A stretch of DNA of 64,000 bases from Amoebidium appalachense (Eukaryota; Ichthyosporea): the NCBI GenBank assembly GCA_963693365.1, contig CAVNZM010000010.1:3038001-3102000 (forward strand), in the 5' to 3' direction. Of this stretch, positions 10,477 through 53,272 are shown piece by piece. How positions within the stretch are numbered: position 1 is the stretch's first letter; each line of letters starts with the position of its first letter. The notes below the pieces were generated by a model that was not told the DNA's origin, did no database searches, and saw nothing but the letters and a program-made list of their open reading frames with translations. Made by a program: the position numbers and the translations under genes.

Positions 10477-11250
10477 CCGGCCGGAACAACACCGGTTTCG
10501 TAGAAGGATAAAAATAATCCGCTGACAAGATACGCAAAGGGTGAGGGGGGATCCTCACCACGCTTCTGCTTGTGTGGGTTAGGGGGCGGGCACAGCGCCT
10601 TAAACAGCGCGCACAACAGGTAATGCATCCGGTCCGCATGCTTTGCGCCAAGCAAGTTGCCCAATAGCCTTGCGGACATGAGAAGAGTTTAAATAACTTT
10701 CCACCTCCCCCAGAAATGTGGTATCTGCGGGCCACGCCGGAGGTTGGGACATAAAAGGAAAGGCCGGGTGGGTGGAATCGGGTAGGTCGGGTTTCGCAAA
10801 AAGGCCGCCATAACAATCGTCCATATACTTCGCTGCATCCGTAACCTCCTAGTCCGGTGGTGTGATAACTATATTCGGACCCATACGCCCCAATGATTTC
10901 AATGCACTCACTGGCAATCATCATTACCAAGCGGCTGCGGGGGCGAATTAAATACTGTCGGTGGGCGAAGGCGGACTCCTGGGTAGGTGACGGTGCCAAT
11001 AAAGTCTGCGCCGAGTTCGAATAAAAAGTTCATTACCAAGTTGTATGCAGATTCCAAAATTCCCGGATCCTTGCGCGCTCGTGCCTCTTGCACCATACGG
11101 AGCAGCTGTGGGTGTATAGGGGCATATTGCGCCCGGACTGCCGATTGCACCAACATGTTAGAAAACCGTTTTGCTAGCATTATGCGCTGTGTCACTGGCG
11201 GTGGGCGGGCGACCACCCCGGGGCACTGCACCACCCACTTAGCCGGGCGG
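10477..11250 (-). pseudogene. LINE-type reverse transcriptase fragment, frameshifted
   Basis: Short minus-strand frames carry the start of a non-LTR reverse transcriptase. RKACGPDALPVV (about 10600-10640) matches the usual K-A-x-G-P-D-x-I/L-P signature near the N-terminal end of the domain. LFLSFYETGVVP (about 10490-10530) matches the following I-W-E-T-G-x-x-P pattern. The pieces lie in different frames, and nothing resembling the catalytic core (YADD) follows, so the copy is broken and truncated. A further 108-residue frame at 10908-11234 may be its upstream part, but I do not recognise it. Confidence 0.55.
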
Positions 11251-12008
11251 TGATCTCTATGAGAGGCTGTAGATCAACGGAGAAGCAAAGCTTCGCAGTT
11301 CTCATCCTACAGCCCCAGCCGGCCCGGGGATTTGTGAGTCAACGGAGAAGGCTAGCGAAGCTTCGCAGTTCTCATCCTACAGCCCCAGCCGGGATTTGTG
11401 AGTGAGTGAGTGAGTGAGTGATGAGTGATGAGTGATTACACTTTCCCGGCAGATTGATTAGGCGCGTTCAATAGCCTTTTATGATTATTCGCAGATTTTG
11501 GGCCTATTGATTGGACCAGATCAGTCCGATTTGTGGAACCGGATTGCTTTTGGATCCCTTCCGCCATTCTGTGCCCTGTGAGACTTGACGTTTTTAACGT
11601 TTTTAATTTTTTTTGTGAGTGAGTGAGTGATGAGTGATGAGTGATGAGTGAGTGAGACCAAAAACCTGGCCCGGCCATTGGTGATCGTATGATGGCTCGG
11701 CCCTGATAAGTCGCCGATCACGTGCCGAGCCTTTGGTTCGCGGATGGTCAGATTTGGCGGGAGCCGCAAATGATGACACACCGCGGTAATTTCATTGGTA
11801 ATTGCAGTGGTTACTGTGACTGTGATTGGTTACCAGACTTACAGCGCACCCGGGTTTGCGGAAAGTCAGGCGTAGCTGATTGCCGCTTAGCCTGTGCGCA
11901 TGCAATTCCCCAGCGCGAACTGAAATATTTCAATATTAAGTCGCTGATCACGTGCCCGGGCTGGGATTCGCGGATGGTCAGATTTGCCGGGGAGCCGCAA
12001 AGGATGAC

Positions 12009-12980
12009 TGTTGTAGTACGTAGTATCTACATTAGGTAAGATCTTTTCAGTTTATGTTTTAGTTCATCTAGTACCTAGTGTAATAGCTACACTCCTTGTA
12101 CGAAAAGAGTGGCATCAATCTCCGATATGCTTGTATACTTTGTAATCGTGTTGTATCGGCTTTAATCGTGTGTTGTAATATCGATTAGAATATTGATATG
12201 TGTGTACACGGATCATCTACCCACTCACTGGCAGGGAGAGACGTGTACATGTTCGTGTGTACATAAATATCTTTAGTTATAGTTATACTATTACTATCTG
12301 GTTTCAAGTTGTTGCCAAGTGATCTGTGCTCGCTTCTACTTTCTCTTCCTCCTTCTTTATTTTCTTTTCTTTCTCTCCTTGTTTTTCATGTGTATAATTG
12401 TATTTCTTTTCTACTAATATATGTTAGGTAGATTTGTGTTACTTAATATGTGTTGATTGGACGGTAACACACTTAGGCTACACTTGGGTTGACATGTGTG
12501 ATCAGACTTCATTAATTTACTTTAGTTTTCATGTGTTGCCGTGCTTTAACCAATCATCAAGGTTAAGTGTGGTGTGTCTGAGTCTTTGCAGTGTGTCATA
12601 GGTTAGAACTTTCCCTCACTTCCTCGATAATCATGATGACACGAGTTGATCTTCGCTAGTGTCTGTGCCCTATCCTGTACATATCCGCGTACCGGATCTC
12701 TCTGAAAGCAATTAGTACTTAGTGATTGGTTTCTTTTGGAGACAGATCTGATTCCGACTGGTCGGAAATCACGGATAGGTTTGACTTAAGGGAATTTCGA
12801 GTATTAAACGAGATCAAAATAAATTTGGTTCAGTTGTGTCCAAACATCATTGTGTACACTGCTCGTCCGATCGTTCCTGTTTCCCTTGTTCCTTGTTCCC
12901 GTGTGTTTGTGGTGTTTTTACACTGCACCACTGTGTCTCTGCTTCCCTGTCCTTGCCCCGAATACTTATATAATTTTACA
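12009..12980 (+). mobile_element. Solo copia LTR, diverged, opposite orientation
   Basis: Begins TGTTGTAGTACGTAGTATCT and ends ATACTTATATAATTTTACA. Throughout it resembles the reverse complement of the LTRs at 3340 and 9180, for example the GTACACGTCTC and GGAAATCA blocks. Length is 972 bp against 935 bp. The flanks carry a perfect 5-bp duplication ATGAC (12004-12008 and 12981-12985). It sits inside one of the GGTCAGATTT core repeats. No internal element sequence is left, which is the usual product of LTR-LTR recombination. Confidence 0.9.
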
Positions 12981-13949
12981 ATGACGCCGCAGTAACAAAC
13001 CTTTGATTCGCGGGTGGTCAGATTTGGCGGGAGCCGCGAAGGATAACGCCGCGGTAACTCCATTGGTGAATGAGTTCAGACAAAAACCTGGCCCGACCAT
13101 TTGTGATCGTGTGATGGCTCAACCCTGATAAGTCGCCGATCACGTGCCAAGCCTTTGGTTCGCGGGTGGTTAGATTTGGCGGGAGCCGCAAAGGATGATG
13201 CCGTGGTAATTCGCAATAACTAGATACCACCGTCACGGTCCGTCCAAACACGACCAGAAGAATTGGCATTGAATGTCCTAGCTCTCACCAAACCTCACAT
13301 ATGCCAGTGCAACCAGGGACATCTTAGCAGATCCTTTTTATCCCAACCAATGGTCACATCGTTTTTCAGATGCACTCCTACGCTACGAAGAATACCTTGG
13401 CCAACGCTCTCCCAACGACACCGTGACTAAATCCGCAGCGATCACGTGCCAAGCCTTTGGTTCGCGGGTGGTCAGATTTGGCGGGAGCCGCAAAGGATCA
13501 TCATGATGATGCCACGGTAATTCGCCATAACTAGATCATGCATCAATGAGAACACACAATCTATTATTGCCTGGTCCAACCAATAAAACTACCAATCAGA
13601 ATAGACACATAATCTATTGGTCAGGAATGGCCCTTTGATTGGATGTGGACTTTTTTTATTAGAAAATAAATACTCTGGAACTATTTCCAAAGCCTGAATG
13701 ATGATTAACGAAAATGTAATAAACTTTTGAAGACCGCTTGACGGTTAACAAGACCATGCTGCTGATAAATTGCACTCACCAATCAGCGATCGCCGTAAAC
13801 ATTTCATATAACGTCATTGCGTGCATGGTATTTCCCTGTCATATTTTTCTTGGCCGGACCATTGGCGATTGTGTGATGGCTTAGGGTACATCCCTGTCCT
13901 ACCGTCGGCCTGTCCTATCGGCAGCCTCAATGAGCCCAAATTGATCAAA

Positions 13950-14285
13950 ATTACATAGCCGTGGCAGCGGCTAGCCATTTGTGATCATCGGAGAAGCGAA
14001 GCTTAGCAGTTTTAGGCCGTGGCAGCGGCTAGCCATATGTAAATTTAGGGGTTAAATTGATGCCGGGAGGCGGCTCGGGGGTCCACGCTGGGGCTGTTTT
14101 GATACCCCAAGGGGGGAGGCAGGATACAGACAAAGAGAAAAAAATATCCGAACAGTCCTTTTTTTCCTTCAAATTGTTGCCCTCCCTCCAACACCGGCAC
14201 ACACGCACACCGCGGCACCTAATCCAGACTATTCTCGTCTCGCTTCGACGTTGAGCCAAAGCTCGGCAGAGCGTGGCATTACTAG
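13950..14285. repeat. Dispersed repeat copy 1
   Basis: Contains CCGTGGCAGCGGCTAGCCAT (twice, about 53 bp apart) followed by a block about 250 bp long that ends GGCATTACTAGT. The block recurs almost unchanged at 16338-16605. Short frames run through it, but the pattern of change is not protein-like. Confidence 0.88.
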
Positions 14286-15163
14286 TGAGTGAGTGAGACG
14301 TGATGAGTGAGTGATTACACTTTCCCGCTTGGCACGTGATCGGCGACTTATCAGCCTGGTTGAGCCATCACACCGTGACGATCACAAATGGTCGGGCCAA
14401 GATTTTGTCTGAACTCATTCACCAATGGAATTACCGCGGCATTATCCTTTGCGGCTCCCGCCAAATCTGACCACCCTCGAACCAAAGGCTTGTTACCGCG
14501 GCGTCATTCTTTGCGGCTCCCCAAATCTGACCATCCGCGAATCCCAGCCCCGGCACGTGATCAGCGACTTAATATTGAAATAAATATTTTCAGTTCGCGC
14601 TGGGGAATTGCATGCGCACAGGCTAAGCGGCAATCAGCTACGCCTGACTTTCCGCAAATCCGGGTGTGCTGTAGGTCTGGTAACCAATCACAATCACAGT
14701 AACCACTGCAATTCCCAATGAAATTACAGTAACTGCAGTGTCATCCTTTACGGCTCCCACCAAATCTGACCATCCGCGAACCAAAGGCCCGGCACGTGAT
14801 CGGCGACTTATCAGGGCCGAGCCATCACACGATCACCAATGGTCGGGCCAGGTTTTTGGTCTCGCTGGGGCTGTATGATGAGAACTGCTAAGCTTCGCTT
14901 CTCCGTTGATTTAGATCGATCCAGAAGAATGTAGTTTTATCTAGAATTCCAAAGCAGATTCCTAGGCTCGCCGCTTAAGCAATAAAACGATCGCCGCCGG
15001 CCCTGTACACCAATCGTGTGCCGACATTAAGAACGTTAAGTCCCACAGGGCCCAGAATGGCGGAAGGGATCCAAAAGCAATCCGGTTCCACAAATCGGAC
15101 TGATCTGGTCCAATCAATAGGCCAAAATCTGCGAATAATCATAAAAGGGGATCAAAATTACAT

Positions 15164-16331
15164 AATGATTTTCAAGTTCACTTCGATCACTTTCCTTTCA
15201 CATCAATTTTGTTTTTCCCGACTTTTCATCATGGCAGGTATATAAGAGCTTTCGCTTCTTTCTTTTTGTGACGGGACTGAATTCCGGTGCAGGGGGGATG
15301 ACCTCCAGGCAGGTGCTGGCGCAGCCGGGGTGATGGTTGTTTCCTGCGGGCTGCAAGGAGCTGGTGAGCTACCTCTCTCCATCATGGTTCTGTCTTCGCG
15401 TCCTTTACCCGCCGGGGCGTGCGGATGGTACTCTGATGGCCGCGAGGCTTCTCATTTAGGGGGTTGGCGGCCTTCTGGGTTAGCGACGGCACCCTTTTTT
15501 ATTGATGGGGGGGTCAACTAAGTTTTCTCCAACTCTACGTTTTCTCCTTGGGGTGCACCTGCGGCTTGGTTGACGTCTCCTCCGCGGCGCGCGTCCAGGG
15601 TAGTTTGTAGCCGACTGGGACGTCGAGAAGCTTCCTCAGCCGGCTACAGTTACGGGCCCTTGTGGTGGCAGTTAACTCTATAGCCTTGATTTGTGTACCC
15701 GTTTGCTTGGTAATGTTGGTTCCTTTTGCATCTCCCGTTACGGCTAGGCTACCTTGTTTGGCTGCTATTCTCCTTGGAGGGTTGCTCCTGTCGCCGCGCC
15801 CCCTAAGGTAGTTTTGAAGTCTTACATGTTCTGTATTGCTCTTTTGAAACCTCGTGAGCTGCTCCAGTGATAGAGTTTTGGCCGAGTTACAGATGGCTTC
15901 CTTGCAGTTTGTAGCCTAGACATCTTCGTGGCTTTGATGGAGCAATCTAGCCATGCCCCAAGCTTCTCATTTTGTACCCTGCCATCGATGCTAATTACAT
16001 GTTAACGTACGCATTTACTCAAATTTCTGTGTGTTAACGTACGTGTTTCACTCAATGATTTCTGTGACTCTATTCATATTAGGCCACCTTTATTGAGGTT
16101 TTTTTTTGTTGTGGCAGCAGGAGGTATCAACTTGTCGTTTTCACTCCTGCCTTTAGTGTTTATTTGTATTTTTATACCTTTGGGTCGACGTCCGTATTCC
16201 AGTGAGCCTACTTCTGATTTGAGTGACTCGAAAATCGTCTCTCAAGATATCTGGCCATGGGATATCTCTTTTTCGTGTCCTTCGAACATATGAGCACATC
16301 AATAAAGTCTTAAAAAAAAAAAAAAAAAAAA
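15164..16331 (+). mobile_element. Poly(A)-tailed retroposed insert
   Basis: The insert ends in AATAAAGTCTT followed by about 20 A (16312-16331). It is flanked by AAAATTACAT (15154-15163) and AAATTTACAT (16329-16338). At 13950 the sequence ATCAAAATTACATAGCC is continuous, whereas here the left half ends at 15163 and the right half starts after the poly(A). The insert is therefore absent from the paralogue. No reverse transcriptase or known protein was recognised. It could be a processed transcript, or a SINE or 5'-truncated LINE 3' end. Confidence 0.75.
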
Positions 16332-16337
16332 TTTACA

Positions 16338-16608
16338 TAGCCGTGGCAGCGGCTAGCCATTTGTATTTTTAGGGGTTAGATTAATGCCGGGAGGGGGCTC
16401 GGGGGTCCAGCGCTGGGGCTGTTTTGATACCCCAAGGGGGGATGCAGGATACAGACAAAGAGAAAAAAAATATCCGAACAGTCCTTTTTTTCCTTCAAAT
16501 TGTTGCCCTCCCTCCAACACCGGCACACACGCACACAGCACCTTCCAGAATATTCTCGTCTCGCTTCGACGTTGAGCCAAAGCTCGGCAGAGCGTGGCAT
16601 TACTAGTA
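16338..16608. repeat. Dispersed repeat copy 2
   Basis: Second copy of the block at 13960-14285, with a few deletions, starting directly after the retroposed insert. The sequence between it and the next gene (16609-17019) shows no other feature and should contain the promoter of the SUV39-type gene. Confidence 0.88.
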
Positions 16609-17019
16609 GTAGTTGGCCCCGATTGAGACGGTGATCAGGACCGCCGCTGACAGGACGTCCGGATCCGGACGCCGGACGACGGTCATTGCACTTGGTGACG
16701 CAGATATGACGTCACACATTGTCTTCATCTGATTGGCGTATATGTGGAAAGCGCGCGAAAAAAGATGTTCGCCAGCTGTTCGCCAGGCGGTTCGCCAGGC
16801 CTTGCCAAGTCTTACGCCCAACGTCCACACACCGTGCACCCACCACACCTACAAGCGCAGGCACAACACTCCTGCCAGACCATAGACCTCTTACTGACTG
16901 TGTGTAGTTTGTGAGCCCACCTGCCTTACAGTCTGACCACTACGGGCAAAGTGCGTGTGCCTGCCCAGCCTGGCCCTGTGCCCCTTATTGCCCTGTTCTG
17001 ACCTTAAGCTCGTGCAGCC

Positions 17020-25423
<8,404 letters not shown>

Positions 25424-26727
25424 GCACATGCTTATGTCTGCACAGCCACATGTCTAGTCCAATAGGGCATAGCTATGTAATGTGAAAAAACTGTGTCATA
25501 CCTAGAACAGTGGGTAGGAAATCTGGAACTCGAACACAGCCACATGTTTCTTGCGTAAAATATACCACACACGTACACACCCATTGAATTCCGTCTGTTG
25601 CATATATATCATACATAGGAAACACATGAGTATATGCATGTATCCCTTCCGTACGTACACATACGCACATCTAAACATGATGCACACATACACGGACATG
25701 TGGATGTTTAATATGAACTAGTACAAGTTGAACACGCACGTACTCAATACAGGAAACAAAACACACACACATACATGTAGTAATAGTACAACATAAGAAG
25801 ACATGACGTGGTGACTGCAATTAATTAACCCCTTGGTACGTGTGAGTGTATGTATTGTAGTGGCCGGATGATATGTGGCCAATCAACATAGGTCTGCAGC
25901 AGATGGGTAGCCAATAGCCATGCATATATGCAGACCACACCCCATGGCATGCATGTGCAGGCACATGATGTCCAATACAAGTCACAAGTATGACGCGTAC
26001 GGGTCCGCACTATCTGCTGAACAGCAGGCGCAGATTTGGCTGGGCCTGTGCTACATAGTTATACACCGTGACTTGCACTGCCTGTCATATGATGCATGCT
26101 GACCTGTGCAGCCTATCCGCCCACAAGATGTACCAGATAAAGCCGTTGCATGTTAACGTTGCACATATATGTGGGCGCATGTAAGAAGATGTCGTACACC
26201 AATGGCATGCATTGCACGCAACGTTCACTGTACCGTGGCCACCGTAGTGGTGACTTCAATTCAAGATGTGCTGACATAGCTGCGCATGCAAACTGGGTGT
26301 CTCGAAGCTGGTATTTGTGAGTTGGGCGTGTGCATGTGTACGTGCGCGTGCGAGTGTACATGTACATAGATGCTAGCTAAATGGCGGAGGTCAGCGCTGG
26401 TTTCATGAAGTTGGGCGCGGTTGAGACTGTCCATGATTCATGGCACACAACAATCATTCGAGTTAAATATCACGTGAGCATTTATTTTCGGCGTCAGACT
26501 CTCTCTCACCTTGCCCAAACGGGTACGGGGGAGGTGCAAGTGGCCATAGTCACGAACATGTGTGACTGTGTGCACATAAACCGTGCGAATTTGTTCATTG
26601 GCTGTACACACAGCCCACTACAGTACCGTAACCCAGCATGATACAATCACACGAGGCCCATCACACACCATCTACATTACCATTACATGTGTCCTAGATA
26701 TATGGTCCTACATACATTAGCATTCGA
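25424..26727. other. Convergent intergenic region
   Basis: Lies between the stop codons of the plus-strand methyltransferase gene and the minus-strand DnaJ gene. It holds AC-rich and ATGCAT-rich sequence but no recognisable coding region. Both 3' untranslated regions must lie here. No convincing AATAAA could be assigned. Confidence 0.6.
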
Positions 26728-37169
<10,442 letters not shown>

Positions 37170-38207
37170 GCTCACACCACACACGCACGCGCACACACAC
37201 ACCACACTCCGTCTATTTCATAGCTGCTCAGGGCCTTAGCCGCACACTGCACCGCTGCCCCCCGCACCGTCCTCCCCCCACCGACATCAGTCCCTGTGGC
37301 CTCGTGCCAAGGATGACTCTTAAGCCCGGCTTCCAATCGCACGCCCAGGCAACGTTGGGAAGAGTCTCGCGTGTACCTTATGAGGCCAAAGGTGGGTGTT
37401 GGTTCTCAGCTGACCACCAAGAATAGATTTGAGAAAAAGATCCAAAGTCCAAGGTTCGCGCGACAGGTGAAAGCTGGCCTAGTCCTTTCAACTAACGTTC
37501 CAGCTTACTGTGTGCTCGTAGATAACCTACGCCCGTAATATATTACAGTTATTTATACTTCTGGCCTGCCTATCTCGCTGAGCACAACTTGGTTTCTTTC
37601 TTTCTTCGTTTCTGCCTTTCCCTTGGTCTGAGTGGCACTCACAAAGCGCGCAGACAAATTTGCCTTGATCACCAAGGCGTTGTTGATCGCTGGAACAAGA
37701 GAAGAATTACGTCATATCAGCCTTTAAATATGTTTGTAACCGCAAAACAGGCAGAGTAGAGTTTTCATGTTGAAGACTAAATACAAGAGCTACATGTTCG
37801 CGAATAAACCCGATCTCCGATCTGTCGGGTCTCGCAAATCGTCGCGATCGATCGCTGATCTAAATTCTATTCCACCAATTGGAGCACGGGTGCGTCGCTG
37901 AATGGTGCATCACAAACCGCGAGCGCTGACTGGGCTTTTCCCTGAGTTGGTGGTACACGCTGTGTACATGTGCACGCACACTTTAGTTTCCTCAGTTTTG
38001 TGTGAGCAGCTACAAGACATTTTACTGCCGCCCTTTCTGTGAAACACTATCATCTCGCACGCACGGATGTGTTGTACTCTAGCGCAGCTGGCAAGGTAAT
38101 TTTTGAATGTTCCGCTAATTCCCGCACTGTTTAGTGCTGCATACTACCACTTGTGACTCAAATCACACACCATCTATCGGCTCACTCACGAAGCTCTAAC
38201 ACCCATC
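37170..38207. other. Divergent promoter region, DnaJ (-) and phosphatase (+)
   Basis: About 1 kb between two start codons pointing apart, so both promoters should lie here. No TATA box or conserved operator could be assigned with confidence. No coding region recognised. Confidence 0.6.
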
Positions 38208-40172
38208 ATGCATGATTACGGTTGTCCACACACGCGCGTGGCGCAGCCCAGCCTAGATGTTGTTGGATCGGAGGAGGTGCTCCCGTTTAGCACAAAACGC
38301 GTGTTTTTTGTGCGCCACGGACAGAGCCAAGCACAGGTAGCCAATGTTCTGGCGCAGAAGGCAGGGGTAAAGGCACCAGACGTGGCCGACCCAGCATTGA
38401 GCCCGATGGGTCTGCAGCAGGCACACGCACTGCATTTGTTTCTACGCGAGCTTCTACCACGCGAGCACATAGAGCTCGTTGTGGCCAGCCCCCTTACGCG
38501 CGCGCTGCAGACTGCCCTTATTGGGGTGGAGGAGGCTCTGTGTGAGCCCGTGCCTGTGTTGGTTACGCCCCTGCACACAGAACGCAGTGAGAACGCGTGT
38601 GACTGTGGAAGGGTCCCTGCAGACCTAAAAAAGGTGTGTGTACACGTGGGGGTGTGATATGGTTTCGTTGTGGTTGTGGATCTGGAGTCTGCTTAACCTG
38701 TTGGCAAACGAGTTCATTTGTTTGAAAACTTTTAGTATTGTCCACTTTTCGTATCGAGGGAAACAACCGGAGCATGGCTGGGAGGATTAATTTTGGATAA
38801 GTACGTGGCAGCCTTTTGGTGTTACGTTGAGGGGGAAAATGGAAGTGTGGGTTTGTGTGTGTGTGTGGCGGGGAGGGGGGAGGGGGGAGGGGGGGGGAGG
38901 GGGAGGGGGGTAAAGGGTCCTTATTTTGGACAGTGATCGGTGCGTCAAACTCGTGAGTTGCTTGTATAGGGCCCACTTGAAAGCTATAGATCCGTGCCAA
39001 TCCTGCACGTTCTATTCCGGTTCATGCCACTCACATCACGATTCTGTTCCTCCCCCCCGTTTGCCTGAAATACACACACGGTGGTGTCTGCCTCAAATAC
39101 ACACACACACCACAGTCTCCACCACCAATCGTCCACTCACAATGTCAACCGTTTCTGCCTTTTTAGACCCCACATAGATCTTACGGGTGGCTGGCCCATT
39201 TATTGATTCAGGAGGTCCCTCGTTTGCTTGGTGCTGTGTGCACTTATTTCTGACCGTGCTCTAAATAGGACTTCCCCACGGTGGACCTCAGTCTTGTGCC
39301 CGACTATTGGTGGCGGTGTCGGCACTCTGGCAACCACGAGGACGTGGAGGGTCTGTGTGCACGTGCAGGCCAGTTTGTGGGCTGGCTGAAGGCAAGGCCA
39401 GAGGCCGCACTGGTGGTGGTGGGCCACGGCAACTTCTTTAGGCAGCTGCTGGGCGAGCCCAGGATGGAAAACTGCGAGGTGGGTGCTTGGCTTGGGGGGG
39501 GGGGGGGGGGGACGTTGTTCGATGTTTGTGGGGCGTGTGTATTTTGTGCCAGTGTTCAACACCATCATCTTGTTTTTTTATTTTTCACGTGTGCTCGTGC
39601 GTGCGCCCACGAGTGTGGCATGCGTGTATGTGTGTGAGCGACTGGGTTTGCATGTGTTTAGGGGAGATGGAAATGCGGGGCGGTCGGAGGTGCAGCGGTG
39701 TGTCTTTGGGGGCGAGTGGTGTGGTGGCGGCGATGGTGGTGGTGTGTGTGTGTGTGTGTGTGTGTGTTTTGGGGGGGAGGAGGCGGGCTGTGCACCAATA
39801 TTTAGCTCTTGCAGGTTATTTAAGGGGGGGTTGAATGTGCCTGTCTGCCTGTACTTGGCGTGTTGTCAGCTCCTGTTTTGGTTTGTTACCATCAGTATCT
39901 GCATCTGTGCATGCATGCCTGGAGGAGCTGGCGCAGCCGAGGTTGTGGTGATGCTCAGAGGAAGGGGGGATAAGTGACGGCCCTCAGGGATATCGTGACT
40001 GTAAACCTCAAGGGTGCATGTTGACCAGCACGGCACGGGAACCAAATTCTAACAATGTGCCCTCACGCAGGTGCGGCTATGGGAGGGGGAGGTGGGGGAA
40101 AACGGCAAGCTGGTGACGCAATCTCTGTTTGTGCCCGACTTTGGCCGGGGCTGGGATAGAAAGAACACGTAG
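38208..40172 (+). CDS. Histidine phosphatase (phosphoglycerate-mutase-like), 3 exons
   Basis: Exons 38208-38633, 39269-39478 and 40071-40172 join in phase (738 nt, 245 residues). FFVRHGQS holds the catalytic His37 that is phosphorylated in the mechanism. ASPLTRALQTA supplies the conserved arginine, HTERSENACDCGR the acidic residue (about E125), and VVGHGNFFRQLLG the second catalytic His (about 195). Length and motif spacing fit the single-domain branch-1 family, close to the plant and protist phosphoglycerate-mutase-like proteins. The substrate cannot be told from sequence. Intron 1 contains G-rich tracts at 38871-38912, and intron 2 has a poly(G) and a GT run. No signal peptide or membrane segment is seen, so a cytosolic location is likely. 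Confidence 0.87.
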
Positions 40173-41081
40173 GTTATGTAGGGGGGATATGCTCGAATGT
40201 GTTAGTGTGATTCATGTATGAAAGGCTCTTGTGGTGTAACATGTAATAGGACGCGAATGGGTAGGCACCAACTTGCTGCCATGCTCAAAACACACAGTTT
40301 GTGTCCTTGACAGTGACACAGTGTGCTTGCTGGAAAGGCACCGATACGCAGAAGCGAGATCTCTCGGTCCGTAGGTTCAACCAAACCCAAGTTTCATTAA
40401 ACCCTTTGTTCCTGTGGAGCCTCGAACCACAATGTTAGACTTAGGAAAAGAAGAAAATGAAGAAGTTTTCCCCAACAGCCGCATGATGATTGTTACTGCG
40501 GCTAACTACAAAAGGGCGGCGAATTGCATCACGTGCTCGAGAGCTGTCTTTTCCGTCACGTACGTACAAGTCTATAGCACACTGGTAGCGAGTGTACAGG
40601 TGTGTAACACCATTGAGAGAATTTGTTGGTATGGATTAAAGGGAGCACGACGGTGTGTCCCAGGACTCTTCTATGAAAAAACAAAGGGAGTGCCTGAATC
40701 AGCCTGTATCTGTCTTGAGTTCCGTTCATACCGATTTCGTAATCCCCCGGTTCACGGAGATTTTTTCGCGATAACACGGACCGTCATCGAAAAGCGGTCG
40801 ACGGTCAGCGCCGGACCACTGAAGCTTACTACTAAGTACCACATAGGGTTGTCACGGTGCTAGCTAGCCTCGCTGCCTCTAGCTATGGTCGATATTTATT
40901 AACGTTTGGAGTGTTTGTCCCCGTAGCCAGCTATAACCCCCGCCAAGAAAGTGTCGAGTGTTTTTATGCTATGTAAGGTTACGCTATCCCCTGGCAGTGT
41001 CAGCAGCAGTGTGTAGGGCAGGTGCTGGTTTCGTGCGCGAGCAGGGCACGTGCAAGGGGTGGACAGCGCACAGGCGGAAGG
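40173..41081. other. Intergenic stretch
   Basis: Between the phosphatase stop and the erlectin start. A 149-codon open frame (40414-40863) has no recognisable relative and an unremarkable composition, so it is not called as a gene. Confidence 0.55.
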
Positions 41082-52735
<11,654 letters not shown>

Positions 52736-52977
52736 AGGAGTACTGGGCACAACACTTCGTTTTGTTGCTGTTCAACAGTGTCAATTGTGTGCTGTGTCCT
52801 TACCTGCATCCCTACACATGTGCCCTACTAGTCCTATGTGCTTGTCCTTTTGCCTTGTCGTGTCTAGCTGTATATGACTATTTCTTGTATTATAGTGCAG
52901 GCAATCAACATTTGTGCTCTCACATAATCCTACACATGTGTTGTGATGGTGTTTCCCTCGTGATATATTGCGTGAAA

Positions 52978-53027
<50 letters not shown>

Positions 53028-53105
53028 TGGAGCAAGTAATTATGCTGCATGTATGGAGTCTCTAACGATTCAGGTATGTGGGCCCATATGAATGTTGCCC
53101 TGCAT
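52736..53105. other. Erlectin 3' region with poly(G) tract
   Basis: Sequence after the stop codon contains no recognised gene. About 47 G occupy 52980-53026. Confidence 0.6.
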
Positions 53106-53111
53106 GGCCCT

Positions 53112-53272
53112 GGATGGCTCAGGGGTGACTTTATAAAGTACCAACAAGATGGCTGAGGGGTGAATTCAAAAGGTACCAACAATCTGATGGCTGAGGGGTG
53201 AACTTATAAAGTAAGTACCATCAAGATGGCTGAGGGTTGACCTTATAAAGTACCATCAAAATGGTTGAGGGG
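53112..53272. repeat. Tandem repeat, left half (AAGATGGCTGAGGGGTGA)
   Basis: About five variants of a roughly 33-bp unit, GTACCAACAAGATGGCTGAGGGGTGA plus a short spacer. The array breaks at an A run at 53273 and resumes at 56279, about 3 kb away. Confidence 0.88.

Larger units (their letters stand above)
11260..15150. repeat. Shuffled inverted-repeat block with recurrent GATCACGTGCC motif
   Basis: Three segments of the left side (11271-11330, about 11440-11600, about 11655-12008) recur in reverse complement on the right (about 14866-14910, 15020-15145, 14490-14865). A core with TTCGCGG, GGTCAGATTTGGCGGGAGCC and GCCGCGGTAA recurs at about 11735, 11965, 13005, 13160 and 13460, and inverted at about 14430, 14510 and 14750. 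GATCACGTGCC-like sequence usually precedes it. AGAAGCGAAGCTT-type hairpins occur at 11285, 11350, 13990 and 14885. Short GAGT/GATGAGT tandem runs lie at 11400-11430, 11620-11655 and 14285-14315. No transposase frame was found, so this looks like non-autonomous foldback or MITE-like material. The order of segments is not a simple mirror. Confidence 0.7.

Noticed and set aside
40340-40400. GGTTCAACC near 40375 as a tRNA T arm
   Set aside because: Flanking bases do not pair into a T stem, and no D or anticodon arm was found.
40414-40863. 149-codon single-exon frame on the plus strand
   Set aside because: No motif, signal or relative recognised, and all supported genes here are spliced. Not enough to call a gene.
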